In this document: positions 27,114 to 37,117 of the stretch, one piece after another
Position numbering within the stretch: the stretch's first letter is position 1
Layout: every line of letters begins with the position of its first letter
Origin: Vibrio breoganii
GTDB lineage: Bacteria > Pseudomonadota > Gammaproteobacteria > Enterobacterales > Vibrionaceae
Assembly (NCBI RefSeq): GCF_001677275.1
Contig: NZ_CP016177.1
Location: 2,294,001 to 2,358,000, forward strand
Direction: 5' to 3'
DNA: 64,000 nucleotides
Position numbers and translations under genes: made by a program
The notes under the pieces: generated by a model
What the model saw: only the letters and a program-made list of their open reading frames with translations
Database searches by the model: none
Told to the model about the DNA's origin: nothing

Positions 27114-27712
27114 TGTCCAAGATAATCGGTTTGACGGGGGGGATAGGAAGTGGAAAAACTACCGTAGCCAATCATTTCCATGACAATTACCATATCGATA
27201 TCGTTGATGCTGACATTGTTGCTAGAGAGGTGGTAGAGCCAGGTAGTGAGGGCTTAACGGCGATTGAACATCACTTTGGTCGTTCAATTCTAAATGAAGA
27301 TGGCACCCTAAATCGCGCTCAATTGCGTGAACGGGTATTTGCCGATCCAAGTAATAAACAATGGATCGACAATCTGCTACACCCAATGATCCGCCAGCGA
27401 ATGCAACAACAGCTAGAAATGGCCACCTCACCCTACTGCCTACTGGTCATCCCATTGATGGTAGAGAATGGCTTGCAAAGCATGGCTGATCGCGTTTTAG
27501 TTGTGGATGTTTCTCCTGATACACAAATAGATCGAACTTTAGCGAGAGATGGCGTATCTAAACAGCAAGTGCTGTCAATATTAAAGGCACAAGCAACGCG
27601 AGAGCAAAGATTGGCCATCGCCGACGATATCATCAACAACGATAGTGACAATGGACATTTAGCAGAAAAAATTGCTGAGTTGCATCGTAAATATCTAGCC
27701 TTGTGTCACTGA
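27113..27712 (+). CDS. coaE: Dephospho-CoA kinase
   Basis: Last step of coenzyme A synthesis. From the ATG at 27113 the protein has 199 residues and begins [17 protein letters not shown] with the P-loop at 8-17. A longer reading from a GTG at 27080 is open but overlaps pilD and displaces the P-loop. Other motifs: DADIVARE and HPMIR. The pilBCD-coaE-zapD-yacG order is typical of gamma-proteobacteria. Confidence 0.97.
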   Translation: MSKIIGLTGGIGSGKTTVANHFHDNYHIDIVDADIVAREVVEPGSEGLTAIEHHFGRSILNEDGTLNRAQLRERVFADPSNKQWIDNLLHPMIRQRMQQQLEMATSPYCLLVIPLMVENGLQSMADRVLVVDVSPDTQIDRTLARDGVSKQQVLSILKAQATREQRLAIADDIINNDSDNGHLAEKIAELHRKYLALCH

Positions 27713-27755
27713 TTTCTGGGAGAATAACCATTATGTCTAAAGCAGGATGCAATGT

Positions 27756-28496
27756 ATGACAATCCAAAGATATGAACATCCTCTGAATGAGAAAACCAGA
27801 ACTTATCTGCGTATTGAAAGCCTTCTTCGTCAAGCGCAACACTGCGCGACGTTTTCAGACCCGCAACACTATCAAGTTCTTTTTCGTTCCTTGTTCGATC
27901 TATTAGATATATTTGAACAAATACAGCTAAAGCCTGAGTTGCTAAAAGATTTAGATAAACTAAAACTGACCTACAGTAACTGGTTAAATGTACCGGGTGT
28001 AGACCAACAGCGCCTACAAGGTCTATTAAGCGAAATAGCTCTAGTGCACAAAGAGGTATTAGGGGCTCAACGATTTGGCACCAAACTTAAAGAAGACAGT
28101 TTTTTGTCTTCCATTAGACAGCGCTTTAACCTGCCTGGCGGGGCATGCTGCTTTGATCTTCCTGCGTTGCACTATTGGCTTCATCAGCCTCTAGAAAAGC
28201 GCATGGCGGATGCTCAGCAGTGGCTGAAATCATTGGCTCCATTAAACCATGCGTTGCAGCAGTGGCTAAACCTCACTCGCAGCTCCGCACAATTTAAAGC
28301 CCAGATTGCGCGCAATGGCTTCTTCCAAAGCGATGCAGACGAAGCCAATATACTCAGACTGCACTTTGCCCACGATTATGGGGTATATCCCATGGTTTCA
28401 GGGCATAAGAATCGCTTTGCCATCAAGTTTATGCACTTTGATACCGGCCAAGCCAGCACCCAAGATATCGAATTTGAACTGGCTATTTGTAGCTAA
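27756..28496 (+). CDS. zapD: Cell division protein ZapD
   Basis: Cross-links FtsZ protofilaments at the Z ring. I chose the second ATG (27756), giving 246 residues starting [21 protein letters not shown], as in E. coli ZapD; an AGGA site lies 8 bases before it and overlaps the alternative ATG at 27747. Mostly alpha-helical (DUF1342). Between coaE and yacG as in other gamma-proteobacteria. Confidence 0.95.
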   Translation: MTIQRYEHPLNEKTRTYLRIESLLRQAQHCATFSDPQHYQVLFRSLFDLLDIFEQIQLKPELLKDLDKLKLTYSNWLNVPGVDQQRLQGLLSEIALVHKEVLGAQRFGTKLKEDSFLSSIRQRFNLPGGACCFDLPALHYWLHQPLEKRMADAQQWLKSLAPLNHALQQWLNLTRSSAQFKAQIARNGFFQSDADEANILRLHFAHDYGVYPMVSGHKNRFAIKFMHFDTGQASTQDIEFELAICS

Positions 28497-28521
28497 TCAA
28501 TACAGTAAGAGAAGTAACACT

Positions 28522-28716
28522 ATGAGCAAGATTACCATCGTACCCTGCCCAACCTGTGGCAATGATGTTGAGTGGGGAGAACAAAGCCCACACCGTCCTT
28601 TCTGTAGCAAGAAGTGCCAAATGATCGACTTCGGTGACTGGGCAGACGAAGAAAACTCCATCGCTGGTGCACCAGATATGTCGGATAGTGATGGGTGGTC
28701 GGAAGATCAATACTAA
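28522..28716 (+). CDS. yacG: DNA gyrase inhibitor YacG, zinc protein
   Basis: 64 residues, beginning [12 protein letters not shown]. Zinc ligands Cys9, Cys12, Cys28 and Cys32 are present and the C-terminus is acidic, as in the family. E. coli YacG binds GyrB and blocks DNA binding. The open frame can be read much further upstream, inside zapD in another frame, but only the ATG at 28522 makes sense. Confidence 0.95.
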   Translation: MSKITIVPCPTCGNDVEWGEQSPHRPFCSKKCQMIDFGDWADEENSIAGAPDMSDSDGWSEDQY

Positions 28717-28723
28717 GTGGATT

Positions 28724-28765
28724 AGCTGTCAGCTATCAGCTGCAAGCCGTCAGACAGAGCTGCAT
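28724..28765. repeat. Degenerate tandem heptamer repeat (AGCTNNN), locus 1
   Basis: AGCTGTC, AGCTATC, AGCTGCA, AGCCGTC, AGACAGA and then GCTGCAT follow each other at a 7-base period, starting 8 bases after the yacG stop. Related arrays lie after mutS and eno. Confidence 0.7.
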
Positions 28766-28779
28766 CTTTCACACCGTCA

Positions 28780-28798
28780 TCCTGAACTTGATTCAGGA
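28780..28798. repeat. Short palindromic intergenic element
   Basis: Arms TCCTGAA and TTCAGGA (7 bp) with a five-base loop. The surrounding GTCATCCTGAACTTGATTCA resembles small dispersed palindromes I recall in marine gamma-proteobacteria; only one copy is in this window. Confidence 0.5.
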
Positions 28799-28890
28799 CC
28801 TTAGAGCCAACAGAACTCAAAGCAGATATGTGTTCGCATCGACAATGCTGTAATCATTTGAAATAACCAGCTATAAACCGAAAACAAAAA

Positions 28891-28914
28891 AAAGGAGACC
28901 GAAAGGTCTCCTTT
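28891..28914. terminator. Bidirectional terminator between yacG and rplS
   Basis: Perfect stem AAAGGAGACC/GGTCTCCTTT with a GAAA tetraloop, flanked by A and T runs, between convergent transcripts. Confidence 0.9.
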
Positions 28915-28940
28915 TTTCTTATGAGAAATGCAGGTTTGCA

Positions 28941-29294
28941 TTACTTCTTAGTAAGTTTCTCTTTAATACGAGCTGACTTACCAGAACGCTCACGTAGGTA
29001 GTACAACTTGGCACGACGTACTGCACCACGGCGTTTAACTTCAATGCTATCAACCATTGGAGAGTGAGTTTGGAATGCACGCTCAACACCTTCACCGTTC
29101 GAGATTTTACGAACTGTGAATGCAGAGTGTAGACCACGGTTACGAATAGCGATTACAACGCCTTCGAATGCCTGTAGACGCTCACGGTCGCCTTCTTTTA
29201 CCTTAACCTGAACTACAACAGTATCACCTGGTGCGAATTTAGGAAGGTCTGTTTTCATTTGCTCTTGCTCAAGAGCGTTGATGATATTACTCAT
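28941..29294 (-). CDS. rplS: 50S ribosomal protein L19
   Basis: Located at the 30S-50S interface. 117 residues: [50 protein letters not shown]. Last gene of rpsP-rimM-trmD-rplS, 41 bases after trmD. Confidence 0.99.
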   Translation of the reverse strand: MSNIINALEQEQMKTDLPKFAPGDTVVVQVKVKEGDRERLQAFEGVVIAIRNRGLHSAFTVRKISNGEGVERAFQTHSPMVDSIEVKRRGAVRRAKLYYLRERSGKSARIKEKLTKK

Positions 29295-29335
29295 GTTTCT
29301 ATACCCTAGAATAAACTGAATCTAAATTTAATAGG

Positions 29336-30094
29336 TTACTTGCTGTCTTTATTCGTGCGCTTTCGCTCCATCACGAACTCGGCAAGTAAGTGTTCCTGTT
29401 CGTCAGTCAGAGCTAGGTTTTCCAGCATCTCTGGCCTTCTTAGCCAAGTACGGCCTAACGATTGTTTCAATCGCCAGCGACGAATGTCCTTGTGGTTTCC
29501 AGATTTTAGTACCGCTGGTACCTCTTTTCCATCCAACACTTCAGGACGCGTATAGTGGGGACAATCCAGTAACCCATTTGCAAAGGAGTCTTCCTCTGCT
29601 GACGCAAAATCACCTAGTACACCCGGTATAAACCTTGATACTGAGTCGATTAAGGTCATGGCTGGCAGTTCACCACCTGTCATCACAAAATCTCCAATTG
29701 ACCATTCTTCGTCAACCTCAGATTGTATGATGCGCTCATCTACCCCTTCATAGCGGCCACAAATAAGAAGCAAGTTCTCGTTTGTTGCCAACTCTTCTAC
29801 GCCTTGCTGGTCGAGTTTACGACCTTGAGGGCTAAGATAGATAACCTTCGTCTTTCCAGGAGCCGCTTGTTTGGCAGTGTTAATAGCATCGCGCAAAGGC
29901 TGTACCATCATCAACATACCAGGGCCACCCCCGTAGGGTCTATCATCGACAGTTCGATGTTTGTCTTGTGTAAAATCGCGGGGATTCCACGCTTCTACCG
30001 ACAAAAGACCTTTTTTAACCGCTTGACCTGTTACACCAAAATCAGTGACAGAGCGGAACATTTCTGGAAACAGGCTTATTACGCCAACCCACAT
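29336..30094 (-). CDS. trmD: tRNA (guanine-N1)-methyltransferase TrmD
   Basis: Methylates G37 next to the anticodon, preventing frameshifting. 252 residues. The SPOUT trefoil-knot region shows [24 protein letters not shown] and [14 protein letters not shown]; the catalytic Asp lies in the C-terminal [11 protein letters not shown] segment. Start [13 protein letters not shown], as in E. coli. Confidence 0.98.
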   Translation of the reverse strand: MWVGVISLFPEMFRSVTDFGVTGQAVKKGLLSVEAWNPRDFTQDKHRTVDDRPYGGGPGMLMMVQPLRDAINTAKQAAPGKTKVIYLSPQGRKLDQQGVEELATNENLLLICGRYEGVDERIIQSEVDEEWSIGDFVMTGGELPAMTLIDSVSRFIPGVLGDFASAEEDSFANGLLDCPHYTRPEVLDGKEVPAVLKSGNHKDIRRWRLKQSLGRTWLRRPEMLENLALTDEQEHLLAEFVMERKRTNKDSK

Positions 30095-30115
30095 AGTTCA
30101 CTCTCTAATTTTGAT

Positions 30116-30646
30116 TTAAAAGGCAGGATCCCAGTCAACTTCGATCCGTTGAGCTTCGCGATCAACTTTGATGATCACTTGCTCTTCAAGGAACGGAATT
30201 AGTCGTTCCTTTTGGCCAAAAGCATCTTTCAGATTAGCTTTCACCACCAAAACATCGTTTGAACCCGTCTCAAGCATGTCTGAGACTTCGCCTAGGTCAT
30301 AACCTTTAGTGGTTACAACTTTCATTCCAAACAATTCACGCCAGTAGAATTCTTCTTCTGACAGTTCCGGTAATGAAGATGAGGCTACTGAGATTTCAAG
30401 GTTAGTCATTAGATGTGCATCTTCACGTACATCAAGACCTTCCAGCTTACACACATAACCTTTGTTATGACGCTTCCAGCTTTCTACCTTGCACTCAACC
30501 CATGTCCCCTTTTGGTTCAAGAACCAAGGGCTATAATCGAAAATGTTTTCAGCATTGTCTGTAAAGGAATGAACTTTAAGCCAACCACGAATGCCATAAG
30601 TAGCGCCTAGCTTTCCTACAACAATTTTTTCGTTTTGTTCACTCAT
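30116..30646 (-). CDS. rimM: Ribosome maturation factor RimM
   Basis: Assists maturation of the 30S head region by binding protein S19. 176 residues: N-terminal RimM barrel ([20 protein letters not shown]) and C-terminal PRC-barrel ([15 protein letters not shown]). AAGGA upstream of the ATG. Second gene of the operon. Confidence 0.97.
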   Translation of the reverse strand: MSEQNEKIVVGKLGATYGIRGWLKVHSFTDNAENIFDYSPWFLNQKGTWVECKVESWKRHNKGYVCKLEGLDVREDAHLMTNLEISVASSSLPELSEEEFYWRELFGMKVVTTKGYDLGEVSDMLETGSNDVLVVKANLKDAFGQKERLIPFLEEQVIIKVDREAQRIEVDWDPAF

Positions 30647-30681
30647 TCATTCTTTTCCTTAACATCGAGATAAATTGCTGA

Positions 30682-30930
30682 TTAAGCCGCTTTTTGAGCG
30701 TCTTTAACTAGCTTAGCTACGCGGTCAGAAACTGTAGCACCTTGTGAAACCCAGTGGTTCACACGGTCTAGGTCTAGACGTAGACCTTCTTCTTGACCTT
30801 GAGCTGTAGGGTTGAAGAAACCTACTTTCTCGATGAAACGACCTGTAGCTGCGCGACGGCTGTCTGCTACTACGATTTGATAAAATGGACGCTTTTTAGC
30901 GCCGTGACGTGCCAAACGAATGGTAACCAT
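30682..30930 (-). CDS. rpsP: 30S ribosomal protein S16
   Basis: 82 residues: [25 protein letters not shown] is the universal N-terminus (split here by its conserved GAKKRPFY). First gene of the operon; its leader holds a hairpin (30965-30993) and the promoter lies at 31019-31046. Confidence 0.99.
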   Translation of the reverse strand: MVTIRLARHGAKKRPFYQIVVADSRRAATGRFIEKVGFFNPTAQGQEEGLRLDLDRVNHWVSQGATVSDRVAKLVKDAQKAA

Positions 30931-30964
30931 GTCGTCCTCTTTGCTTTCTCAATAAAATAATTAA

Positions 30965-30993
30965 CCCCAAACTACTCTTAGAGTTGCATGGGG
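30965..30993 (-). promoter_or_regulatory. Stem-loop in the rpsP leader
   Basis: Outer arms CCCCA/TGGGG with an inner ACTC/GAGT stem lie between the predicted promoter and the rpsP start. There is no T run, so it is not a simple terminator; it could influence leader translation or stability. Confidence 0.35.
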
Positions 30994-31018
30994 TCTCGTG
31001 CCAAAATAAAGCTAGCGA

Positions 31019-31046
31019 ATTTTACTCTTATTCCCAGTCTTTGCAA
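31019..31046 (-). promoter_or_regulatory. Predicted rpsP operon promoter
   Basis: On the minus strand TTGCAA (31041-31046) and TAAAAT (31019-31024) are 16 bases apart, about 90 bases before rpsP. Good -10, moderate -35. Confidence 0.5.
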
Positions 31047-31105
31047 GGACTTTAGCTACTTTTTAAACAACTAATTGAATGTGAGCTAGTTAACAACTTG
31101 AAATA

Positions 31106-31134
31106 AAAAGGCTCTATCTAAATAGAGCCTTAAA
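31106..31134 (-). terminator. Terminator after ffh
   Basis: Stem AAGGCTCTAT/ATAGAGCCTT with a short loop and flanking A and T runs, about 40 bases after the ffh stop. Confidence 0.8.
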
Positions 31135-31171
31135 AATACAGAGATTAGCTTAGAGCTTTCAGCGGTAGAGC

Positions 31172-32563
31172 CTATCGGCCGAATGGACCACCCATTCCGC
31201 CCATACCACCGCCGCCCATGCCGCCCATCATGCCTTGCATGTTACGCATCATGCCGCGCATTCCACCTTTCTGCATTTTCTTCATCATCTTCTGCATCTG
31301 AGTGAACTGCTTCAGTAGGCGGTTTACGTCTTGTACCTGAGTACCTGAACCTGCAGCGATACGCTTCTTGCGAGAGCCTTTGATTAGTTCAGGGCGCAGA
31401 CGCTCTTTCATGGTCATTGAGCTGATGATGGCTTCCATCTGCTTAAACATCTTGTCATCTACCTTGTCTTTCATATTGTCAGGTAGATTACCCATGCCAG
31501 GCAGTTTGCCCATCATGCCAGCCATGCCGCCCATGTTTTCCATTTGGCCTAATTGTTCACGGAAGTCTTCAAGGTCAAAACCTTTCTTCTCCTTGAACTT
31601 CTTAGCCATCTTCTCTGCTTTATCGGTATCTACGTTGCGCTGTAGATCTTCGATAAGAGAAAGAACATCACCCATACCAAGGATACGAGAAGCCACTCGA
31701 TCTGGATGGAAAGGTTCTAGTGCGTCAGTTTTTTCACCCACACCCAAGAACTTAATGGGCTTACCTGTGATGTGTTTAACCGATAAAGCCGCACCACCAC
31801 GTGCATCACCATCGACCTTAGTTAGAATCACACCGGTCAGTGGCAGTGCATCGCCAAATGCTTTTGCTGTATTTGCCGCATCTTGACCCGTCATGGCATC
31901 AACGACAAATAGCGTTTCAACAGGATTAATCGCAGAATGAAGCTGCTTGATTTCTCCCATCATCTCTTCATCGATGGCTAGACGACCTGCGGTATCCACC
32001 AAGAGTACGTCGTAGAATTTCTTCTTCGCATGGTCGATAGCCGCATTAGCGATATCTAGAGGCTTTTGGTCTGCGCTTGATGGGAAGAAATCCACACCGA
32101 CATCAGATGCTAATGTCTCTAGCTGTTTGATCGCTGCAGGACGATATACGTCGGCAGAAACAACCAATACTTTTTTCTTATCTCGCTCAGAAAGAAGTTT
32201 AGAAAGCTTACCTACACTGGTGGTTTTACCCGCACCTTGTAGACCTGCCATTAATACTACAGCCGGTGGCTGAGCAGCGAGGTTGAGACCTTCGTTGGAC
32301 TCACCCATTACAGCTTCTAATTCAGACTGAACAATTTTAATGAACTCTTGGCCTGGAGTGAGAGATTTAGATACCTCTACACCTACCGCACCCTCTTTAA
32401 CACGCTTGATGAAATCGCGTACTACAGGAAGGGCGACATCCGCCTCTAAAAGCGCCATGCGAACTTCGCGCAGCGTCTCTTTTATATTGTCTTCGGTCAG
32501 ACGACCTTTACCGCTGATGTTCTTCAGCGTCTTGGATAATCGTTCTGTTAAGTTATCAAACAT
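31172..32563 (-). CDS. ffh: Signal recognition particle protein Ffh
   Basis: GTPase that, with 4.5S RNA, brings inner-membrane proteins to FtsY and the translocon. 463 residues: N domain, G domain with GLQGAGKTTS (about 107), DTAGR and TKVDGDARGG, then the methionine-rich M domain ending in a Gly/Met tail. Ends 241 bases upstream of the rpsP start, with a terminator between. Divergent from ypjD. Confidence 0.98.
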   Translation of the reverse strand: MFDNLTERLSKTLKNISGKGRLTEDNIKETLREVRMALLEADVALPVVRDFIKRVKEGAVGVEVSKSLTPGQEFIKIVQSELEAVMGESNEGLNLAAQPPAVVLMAGLQGAGKTTSVGKLSKLLSERDKKKVLVVSADVYRPAAIKQLETLASDVGVDFFPSSADQKPLDIANAAIDHAKKKFYDVLLVDTAGRLAIDEEMMGEIKQLHSAINPVETLFVVDAMTGQDAANTAKAFGDALPLTGVILTKVDGDARGGAALSVKHITGKPIKFLGVGEKTDALEPFHPDRVASRILGMGDVLSLIEDLQRNVDTDKAEKMAKKFKEKKGFDLEDFREQLGQMENMGGMAGMMGKLPGMGNLPDNMKDKVDDKMFKQMEAIISSMTMKERLRPELIKGSRKKRIAAGSGTQVQDVNRLLKQFTQMQKMMKKMQKGGMRGMMRNMQGMMGGMGGGGMGGMGGPFGR

Positions 32564-32713
32564 CGTGCTCTCTTCGCGTTGAATTGCGATTAATTACTCG
32601 AAGTATACCCCACAGCCACTATTTACAAAACCATGCGCAATAAGTACATAGCCAGTAATGTGGTATTGGGTGTATAATTTCCTTTTAAATCCAAATACTA
32701 ATGTCGACTAAAT

Positions 32714-33508
32714 ATGGACTTTGTGGTTGTTATCCTAGCCGTACTTTTATACCTAACGGCAACCTTTCTTATTCTTCCGGGGCTATTACGTCAGTCGGAA
32801 ATCAATAAAAAGGTCGTTTTAGGCATAGCGTTTGTTGCTTTGATCCTGCACTTTTCAACGTTAGTTGAGGGTATCTTTGCGCCCTACGGGCAAAACATGA
32901 GTATTCTCAATGTCGCTTCATTGGTGAGTAGTATCATCTCACTGGTGCTGACCTTGGCTATGTTTAAAACTCGCTTGTGGTTTTTGCTGCCCATTGCCTA
33001 CGGATTTTCTTGCCTTAGCCTTATTGCTGCCGAATTTGTTCCGGGTACCTTTATCACCCACTTCGAGCATTCACCGGGCTTAATTGTTCACATCACGCTC
33101 GCTCTGTTTTCGTATGCCACTTTGATGATTGCGGCTTTGTATGCGATGCAGCTGGCTTGGCTTGATTTCAAGCTAAAACAAAAGACTTCTCAAGCATTAA
33201 ACCCTAACCTACCTCCTTTAATGAAGGTGGAGCGCCAACTTTTCAATATCATTTTGATCGGAAATGGCTTACTTACCCTTACATTGATGAGTGGCCCGCT
33301 ATTTGTTGAAGACTTTTTAAGTAGCGGCAAAACCCATAAAGCCTTGCTGTCCTTTATCGCTTGGCTGGTATTCAACGTGTTATTATGGGGTCATTATAAG
33401 CTGGGATGGCGTGGTAAAAAGGTCACTTGGTTCTCAATTATCGGGGCATTTTTGCTAACCCTTGCCTACTTTGGTAGTCGATTTGTCCGTGAGATCATAC
33501 TGACCTAA
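32714..33508 (+). CDS. ypjD: YpjD, CcsA-like inner-membrane protein
   Basis: 264 residues with about eight membrane helices, of the cytochrome c assembly (CcsA/CcmF-like) superfamily. Next to ffh and corB exactly as E. coli ypjD. The His residues near HFEHSPGLIVHI and GHYKLGWRGKK match typical positions for haem-handling relatives, but no such function is proven here. Confidence 0.88.
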   Translation: MDFVVVILAVLLYLTATFLILPGLLRQSEINKKVVLGIAFVALILHFSTLVEGIFAPYGQNMSILNVASLVSSIISLVLTLAMFKTRLWFLLPIAYGFSCLSLIAAEFVPGTFITHFEHSPGLIVHITLALFSYATLMIAALYAMQLAWLDFKLKQKTSQALNPNLPPLMKVERQLFNIILIGNGLLTLTLMSGPLFVEDFLSSGKTHKALLSFIAWLVFNVLLWGHYKLGWRGKKVTWFSIIGAFLLTLAYFGSRFVREIILT

Positions 33509-33583
33509 TCGGCACATATGGTTGACAGTTGCCGGTAAATCATTCATTAATTGAAAAGAGCTAAATAAAAGGATTCATTTAAT

Positions 33584-34846
33584 TTGGACGACATATCAAC
33601 CGGGGTACTGTTTACCCTCCTTGCATGTCTTATCATTATATCAGGCTACTTTTCAGGTTCAGAGACTGGGATGATGTCCCTGAATCGTTATAGATTAAAG
33701 CACCTTTCAAATCAGGGGCATAAGGGAGCGCGTCGTGTAGAGAAGCTTCTTACCCGCCCCGATCGCTTAATCGGCCTTATTCTTATTGGCAACAACCTCG
33801 TCAATATTTTGGCATCTGCCATCGCTACCATACTCGGCATGCGTTTGTACGGTGATATCGGTGTTGCCATAGCCACAGGTGTCCTCACCTTGGTGGTGCT
33901 GGTTTTCGCCGAAGTCACGCCTAAAACCCTCGCAGCCATGTATCCTGAGCGCGTCTCCTACACCAGCAGTATTTTATTAAAGATACTGATGAAGTTGCTG
34001 TCACCTCTGGTCATTCTGGTTAACTTTATTACCAATGGTTTTTTGAGGCTATTAGGCATCAAGGGCATAAGCAATAAGTCTGATCACCTTAGCTCTGACG
34101 AACTACGAACAGTGGTGAACGAAGCGGGTAGCTTGATACCGAGTCGTCACCAAGACATGCTGGTCTCCATTTTGGATCTCGAGAACGTCACCGTGAACGA
34201 TATTATGGTGCCGCGAAATGAAATTACCGGTATCGATGTTAATGATGATTGGAAGTCGATTGTTCGTCAGCTGACCCACTCCCCTCATGGCCGAGTGGTT
34301 CTATACCGCGACCAAATCGATGAGGTTGTAGGTATGGTTCGTCTGCGCGAAGCGTATCGCTTGATGCTTGAGAAAAATGAGTTTAATAAGCAGACTCTAC
34401 TCAAGTCTGCTGATGAGATTTATTTCATCCCAGAGGCGACGCCACTCAATGTGCAGCTGATAAAGTTCCAGCGCAACAAAGAGCGTATTGGATTAGTTGT
34501 GGATGAGTATGGCGACATCATTGGCTTGGTCACCTTAGAAGATATCTTAGAAGAGATCGTAGGGGAGTTTACTACCTCGATGGCACCGAGCCTTGCTGAA
34601 GAAATTACACCACAGCCTGATGGTAGTTACCTTATAGAAGGTAGTGCAAACATCAGAGACATTAACAAAGGGCTGCAGTGGGACTTACCTACCGATGGGC
34701 CAAGAACGCTTAATGGACTCATACTAGAGCACCTGCAAGACCTTCCTGAAACTCACATCAGTATTATGGTGGCAGAGCACAATATGGAAGTGATCGACTT
34801 TTCGGAAAACAAAATCAAGATGGTGAAGGTTCATCCCATTCAGTAA
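33584..34846 (+). CDS. corB: CNNM/CorC-family transporter with CBS domains (CorB/YfjD)
   Basis: 420 residues from a TTG start preceded by AAAGGA. An N-terminal DUF21 membrane domain (FSGSETGMMSLNRYRLKHL, four helices), a CBS pair (VNDIMVPRNEITGID; RIGLVVDEYGDIIGLVTLEDILEE shows its core), and a C-terminal CorC_HlyC domain. The family is linked to magnesium and cobalt transport or resistance. Same neighbour as E. coli yfjD. No in-frame ATG lies near the beginning, so the TTG start is the best choice. Confidence 0.92.
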   Translation: MDDISTGVLFTLLACLIIISGYFSGSETGMMSLNRYRLKHLSNQGHKGARRVEKLLTRPDRLIGLILIGNNLVNILASAIATILGMRLYGDIGVAIATGVLTLVVLVFAEVTPKTLAAMYPERVSYTSSILLKILMKLLSPLVILVNFITNGFLRLLGIKGISNKSDHLSSDELRTVVNEAGSLIPSRHQDMLVSILDLENVTVNDIMVPRNEITGIDVNDDWKSIVRQLTHSPHGRVVLYRDQIDEVVGMVRLREAYRLMLEKNEFNKQTLLKSADEIYFIPEATPLNVQLIKFQRNKERIGLVVDEYGDIIGLVTLEDILEEIVGEFTTSMAPSLAEEITPQPDGSYLIEGSANIRDINKGLQWDLPTDGPRTLNGLILEHLQDLPETHISIMVAEHNMEVIDFSENKIKMVKVHPIQ

Positions 34847-34873
34847 TTCGCGATTTTGCATCCACTAGAAACC

Positions 34874-34899
34874 AAAAAGGCTCCCATCGGAGCCTTTTT
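34874..34899. terminator. Bidirectional terminator between corB and luxS
   Basis: AAAAAGGCTCC/GGAGCCTTTTT with a four-base loop between converging genes. The GGCTCC stem is the same as in the dksA and panC terminators. Confidence 0.85.
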
Positions 34900-34915
34900 A
34901 TTAGTAGAAGTAACA

Positions 34916-35431
34916 CTACACCTTAAGCGTTTGTAGCATCTCTTCTGGCAGTGCAAGCTCATCATTTTTGTTCACTGATACGCCCGCTTCTAAAATAGCG
35001 CTAGCAATGGCTTTCGCTTCTTCTAGAGAGTGCATATCTGCAGTGCCACATTGATATTCATTCAGCTCAGGGATCTTGTTTTGTCCCTCAACCTTAAGTA
35101 CGTCTTCCATTGAGGCAACCCATGCAGTAGCTACATCAGATTCTGATGGCGTACCAATCAGGCTCATGTAAAAGCCTGTGCGGCAACCCATTGGAGAGAT
35201 ATCGATGATCTCAACAGAATCACCATTTAGATGGTTACGCATGAAACCCGCGTAAAGGTGCTCAAGTGTATGAATCCCTCTTTCTGAAAGGATATCTTTG
35301 TTTGGTTGAGTGAAGCGAAGGTCGAATACTGTAATAGTATCGCCACTTGGAGTCTGCATCGTTTTTGCCACACGCACTGCTGGTGCATTCATTTTTGTGT
35401 GGTCAACTGTAAAACTGTCTAATAGGGGCAT
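34916..35431 (-). CDS. luxS: S-ribosylhomocysteine lyase, autoinducer-2 synthase
   Basis: Cleaves S-ribosylhomocysteine to homocysteine and DPD, the precursor of quorum-sensing signal AI-2. 171 residues. Metal ligands His54, His58 and Cys128 are present, with catalytic Glu57 and Cys83 (MGCRTG). It follows gshA after 16 bases on the same strand, the common Vibrio order, linking sulfur amino acid recycling with glutathione. Confidence 0.98.
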   Translation of the reverse strand: MPLLDSFTVDHTKMNAPAVRVAKTMQTPSGDTITVFDLRFTQPNKDILSERGIHTLEHLYAGFMRNHLNGDSVEIIDISPMGCRTGFYMSLIGTPSESDVATAWVASMEDVLKVEGQNKIPELNEYQCGTADMHSLEEAKAIASAILEAGVSVNKNDELALPEEMLQTLKV

Positions 35432-35447
35432 AATCGGCTCTCCAAGG

Positions 35448-37019
35448 TTATTTCAGATACGCGAAGTATTCTTCTAAGTATTGTTCAAAATCTACCGAAT
35501 CGGCAGCTTCAATGTGTTGTTGTTTTTTCACAGAGTTCGCGACTTCTTGATCCATCGCTTGCTGAGAATAAACGCTGTAATTGTGTTGACGGTACTGCTG
35601 CTGATAGCGATCGCCCAACTGCATACCGAACTGGCCATTTCCGCCTTTTTCTTTTACTTCGGCAAGCATTTTACCAGACAGGGTTAATTCTGGTTCATCA
35701 ATCCAATCACGCAGTTCGTTGCAAACATCTTGATAACCCGTACTGCCGTTAGCTTCATCCATCACCTTGGCGATCTCTTCAAACTGATCAAAGATGCGAT
35801 GCACCCATTGTTGCAAGGTGAGCTTTTCACCATCACAGCCAATCGTCAGGTATACACCCTTGCGTCGGCCTTCGGTGATCACTGAATTCCAGTTGTGTTT
35901 CCAGCAATTGAGCTCACAGTCATCCATTGGGTCGGATTCTGTCAGCGCACACCAGGTCAGGAAGATATCAAGGAAGCGGATCTGACGCTCACTAATACCC
36001 ACAGGGTTAAACGGGTTGACGTCTAGCGCACGGATCTCAATGTATTCAACACCGTCACGTTCAAGCGCTTCTGAAGGCTTTTCACCACTCTTCGCAACTC
36101 GTTTAGGTCTGATAGGCGCGTAAAGCTCATTTTCTATCTGCAGAACATTGCTGTTTAGCTGCTTGAATTGGCCATTTTCTTTAACGCCAATCTTAGAGAA
36201 TTTTGCTGAAGGCTTACGAATCGCTCGATTCAAGCCTTCAAGATACTCACCGACGCTATTGAAGCTTATCTTTAGCTCGCTTTGCTCACTATTGGTATAA
36301 CCTAGGTCACTCATGCGCAAAGAGGTCGCGTAAGGCAGGTACAAGGTACCAGTGCCTTCCAGCTTTTTAAACGGCAGGTCTGTTTCGCGGCCTTGAATAA
36401 AGGTTTCACAAATGGCAGGAGATGCACCAAAGAAGTAAGGGATCAACCAGCCAAAGCGATAGTAATTTCGAATCAATCCAAAGTAAGCATCGGACTTAGA
36501 GTCTTGACGCTGTTGCGTGTCTTGCTCGCCATATAAACTGTCCCAAAAACTCTCAGGAAACGAAAAGTTAAAATGGACCCCAGAGATAATCTGCATCAAG
36601 CTTCCGTAGCGATGCTTTAACCCCTGGCGGTAAAGGGTTTTCATTTGGCCTGAGTTAGAAGAACCATACTGTGCAAGCGCAATGTCGTCTTCATCAGCGA
36701 CAGCACACGGCATAGACAATGGCCATAGCTGCTCTTGGTCCAACTTGCTATGAGCGTAGTGATGGATATCCTGCAATTGAGATAACAGAGTAGGGATATC
36801 ATTTGAAACAGGAGTAATAAACTCCATCAGTGATTCAGAGAAATCAGTGGTAATCCACTCATGGGTCAAAGGAGAACCCAAGCTTTCTGGATGAGGGGTT
36901 GTTGCTATGTGGCCATCGGGTTTATAGCGAAGCGTTTCTCGCTCCACGCCGCGTCCATACTGCGTAAATACCTGCTTATTGGCAGCCACCTGTGCTAGGC
37001 GGTTAGAAAATATAGTCAA
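35448..37019 (-). CDS. gshA: Glutamate-cysteine ligase
   Basis: First and rate-limiting step of glutathione synthesis. I chose a TTG start at 37019 giving 523 residues, beginning [12 protein letters not shown], because that matches where Vibrio GshA begins. The frame is open to another TTG at 37097 but that adds 26 unrelated residues. Motifs: [11 protein letters not shown] (Glu and Arg of the nucleotide/glutamate site), [13 protein letters not shown] and [12 protein letters not shown]. Start codon uncertain. Confidence 0.94.
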   Translation of the reverse strand: MTIFSNRLAQVAANKQVFTQYGRGVERETLRYKPDGHIATTPHPESLGSPLTHEWITTDFSESLMEFITPVSNDIPTLLSQLQDIHHYAHSKLDQEQLWPLSMPCAVADEDDIALAQYGSSNSGQMKTLYRQGLKHRYGSLMQIISGVHFNFSFPESFWDSLYGEQDTQQRQDSKSDAYFGLIRNYYRFGWLIPYFFGASPAICETFIQGRETDLPFKKLEGTGTLYLPYATSLRMSDLGYTNSEQSELKISFNSVGEYLEGLNRAIRKPSAKFSKIGVKENGQFKQLNSNVLQIENELYAPIRPKRVAKSGEKPSEALERDGVEYIEIRALDVNPFNPVGISERQIRFLDIFLTWCALTESDPMDDCELNCWKHNWNSVITEGRRKGVYLTIGCDGEKLTLQQWVHRIFDQFEEIAKVMDEANGSTGYQDVCNELRDWIDEPELTLSGKMLAEVKEKGGNGQFGMQLGDRYQQQYRQHNYSVYSQQAMDQEVANSVKKQQHIEAADSVDFEQYLEEYFAYLK

Positions 37020-37040
37020 AACAAGGCCACTTTTATTTTT

Positions 37041-37054
37041 AGAGAGTACTCTCT
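37041..37054. repeat. Perfect 14-base palindrome before gshA
   Basis: AGAGAGTACTCTCT, 22-35 bases upstream of the predicted gshA start. Possible operator or an RNA hairpin over the translation start; unassigned. Confidence 0.35.
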
Positions 37055-37063
37055 CAATAGACA

Positions 37064-37091
37064 GCCCTGCACTTGAGAACAAGCACAGGGC
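37064..37091. repeat. Stem-loop between the M16 peptidase gene and gshA
   Basis: GCCCTG/CAGGGC outer arms and CTTG/CAAG inner arms around an AGAA loop, separated by a two-by-two internal loop. No T run follows on the minus strand, so a terminator role is doubtful. Confidence 0.35.
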
Positions 37092-37117
37092 ATACAACTA
37101 CCCCATAGATGGGTCGA

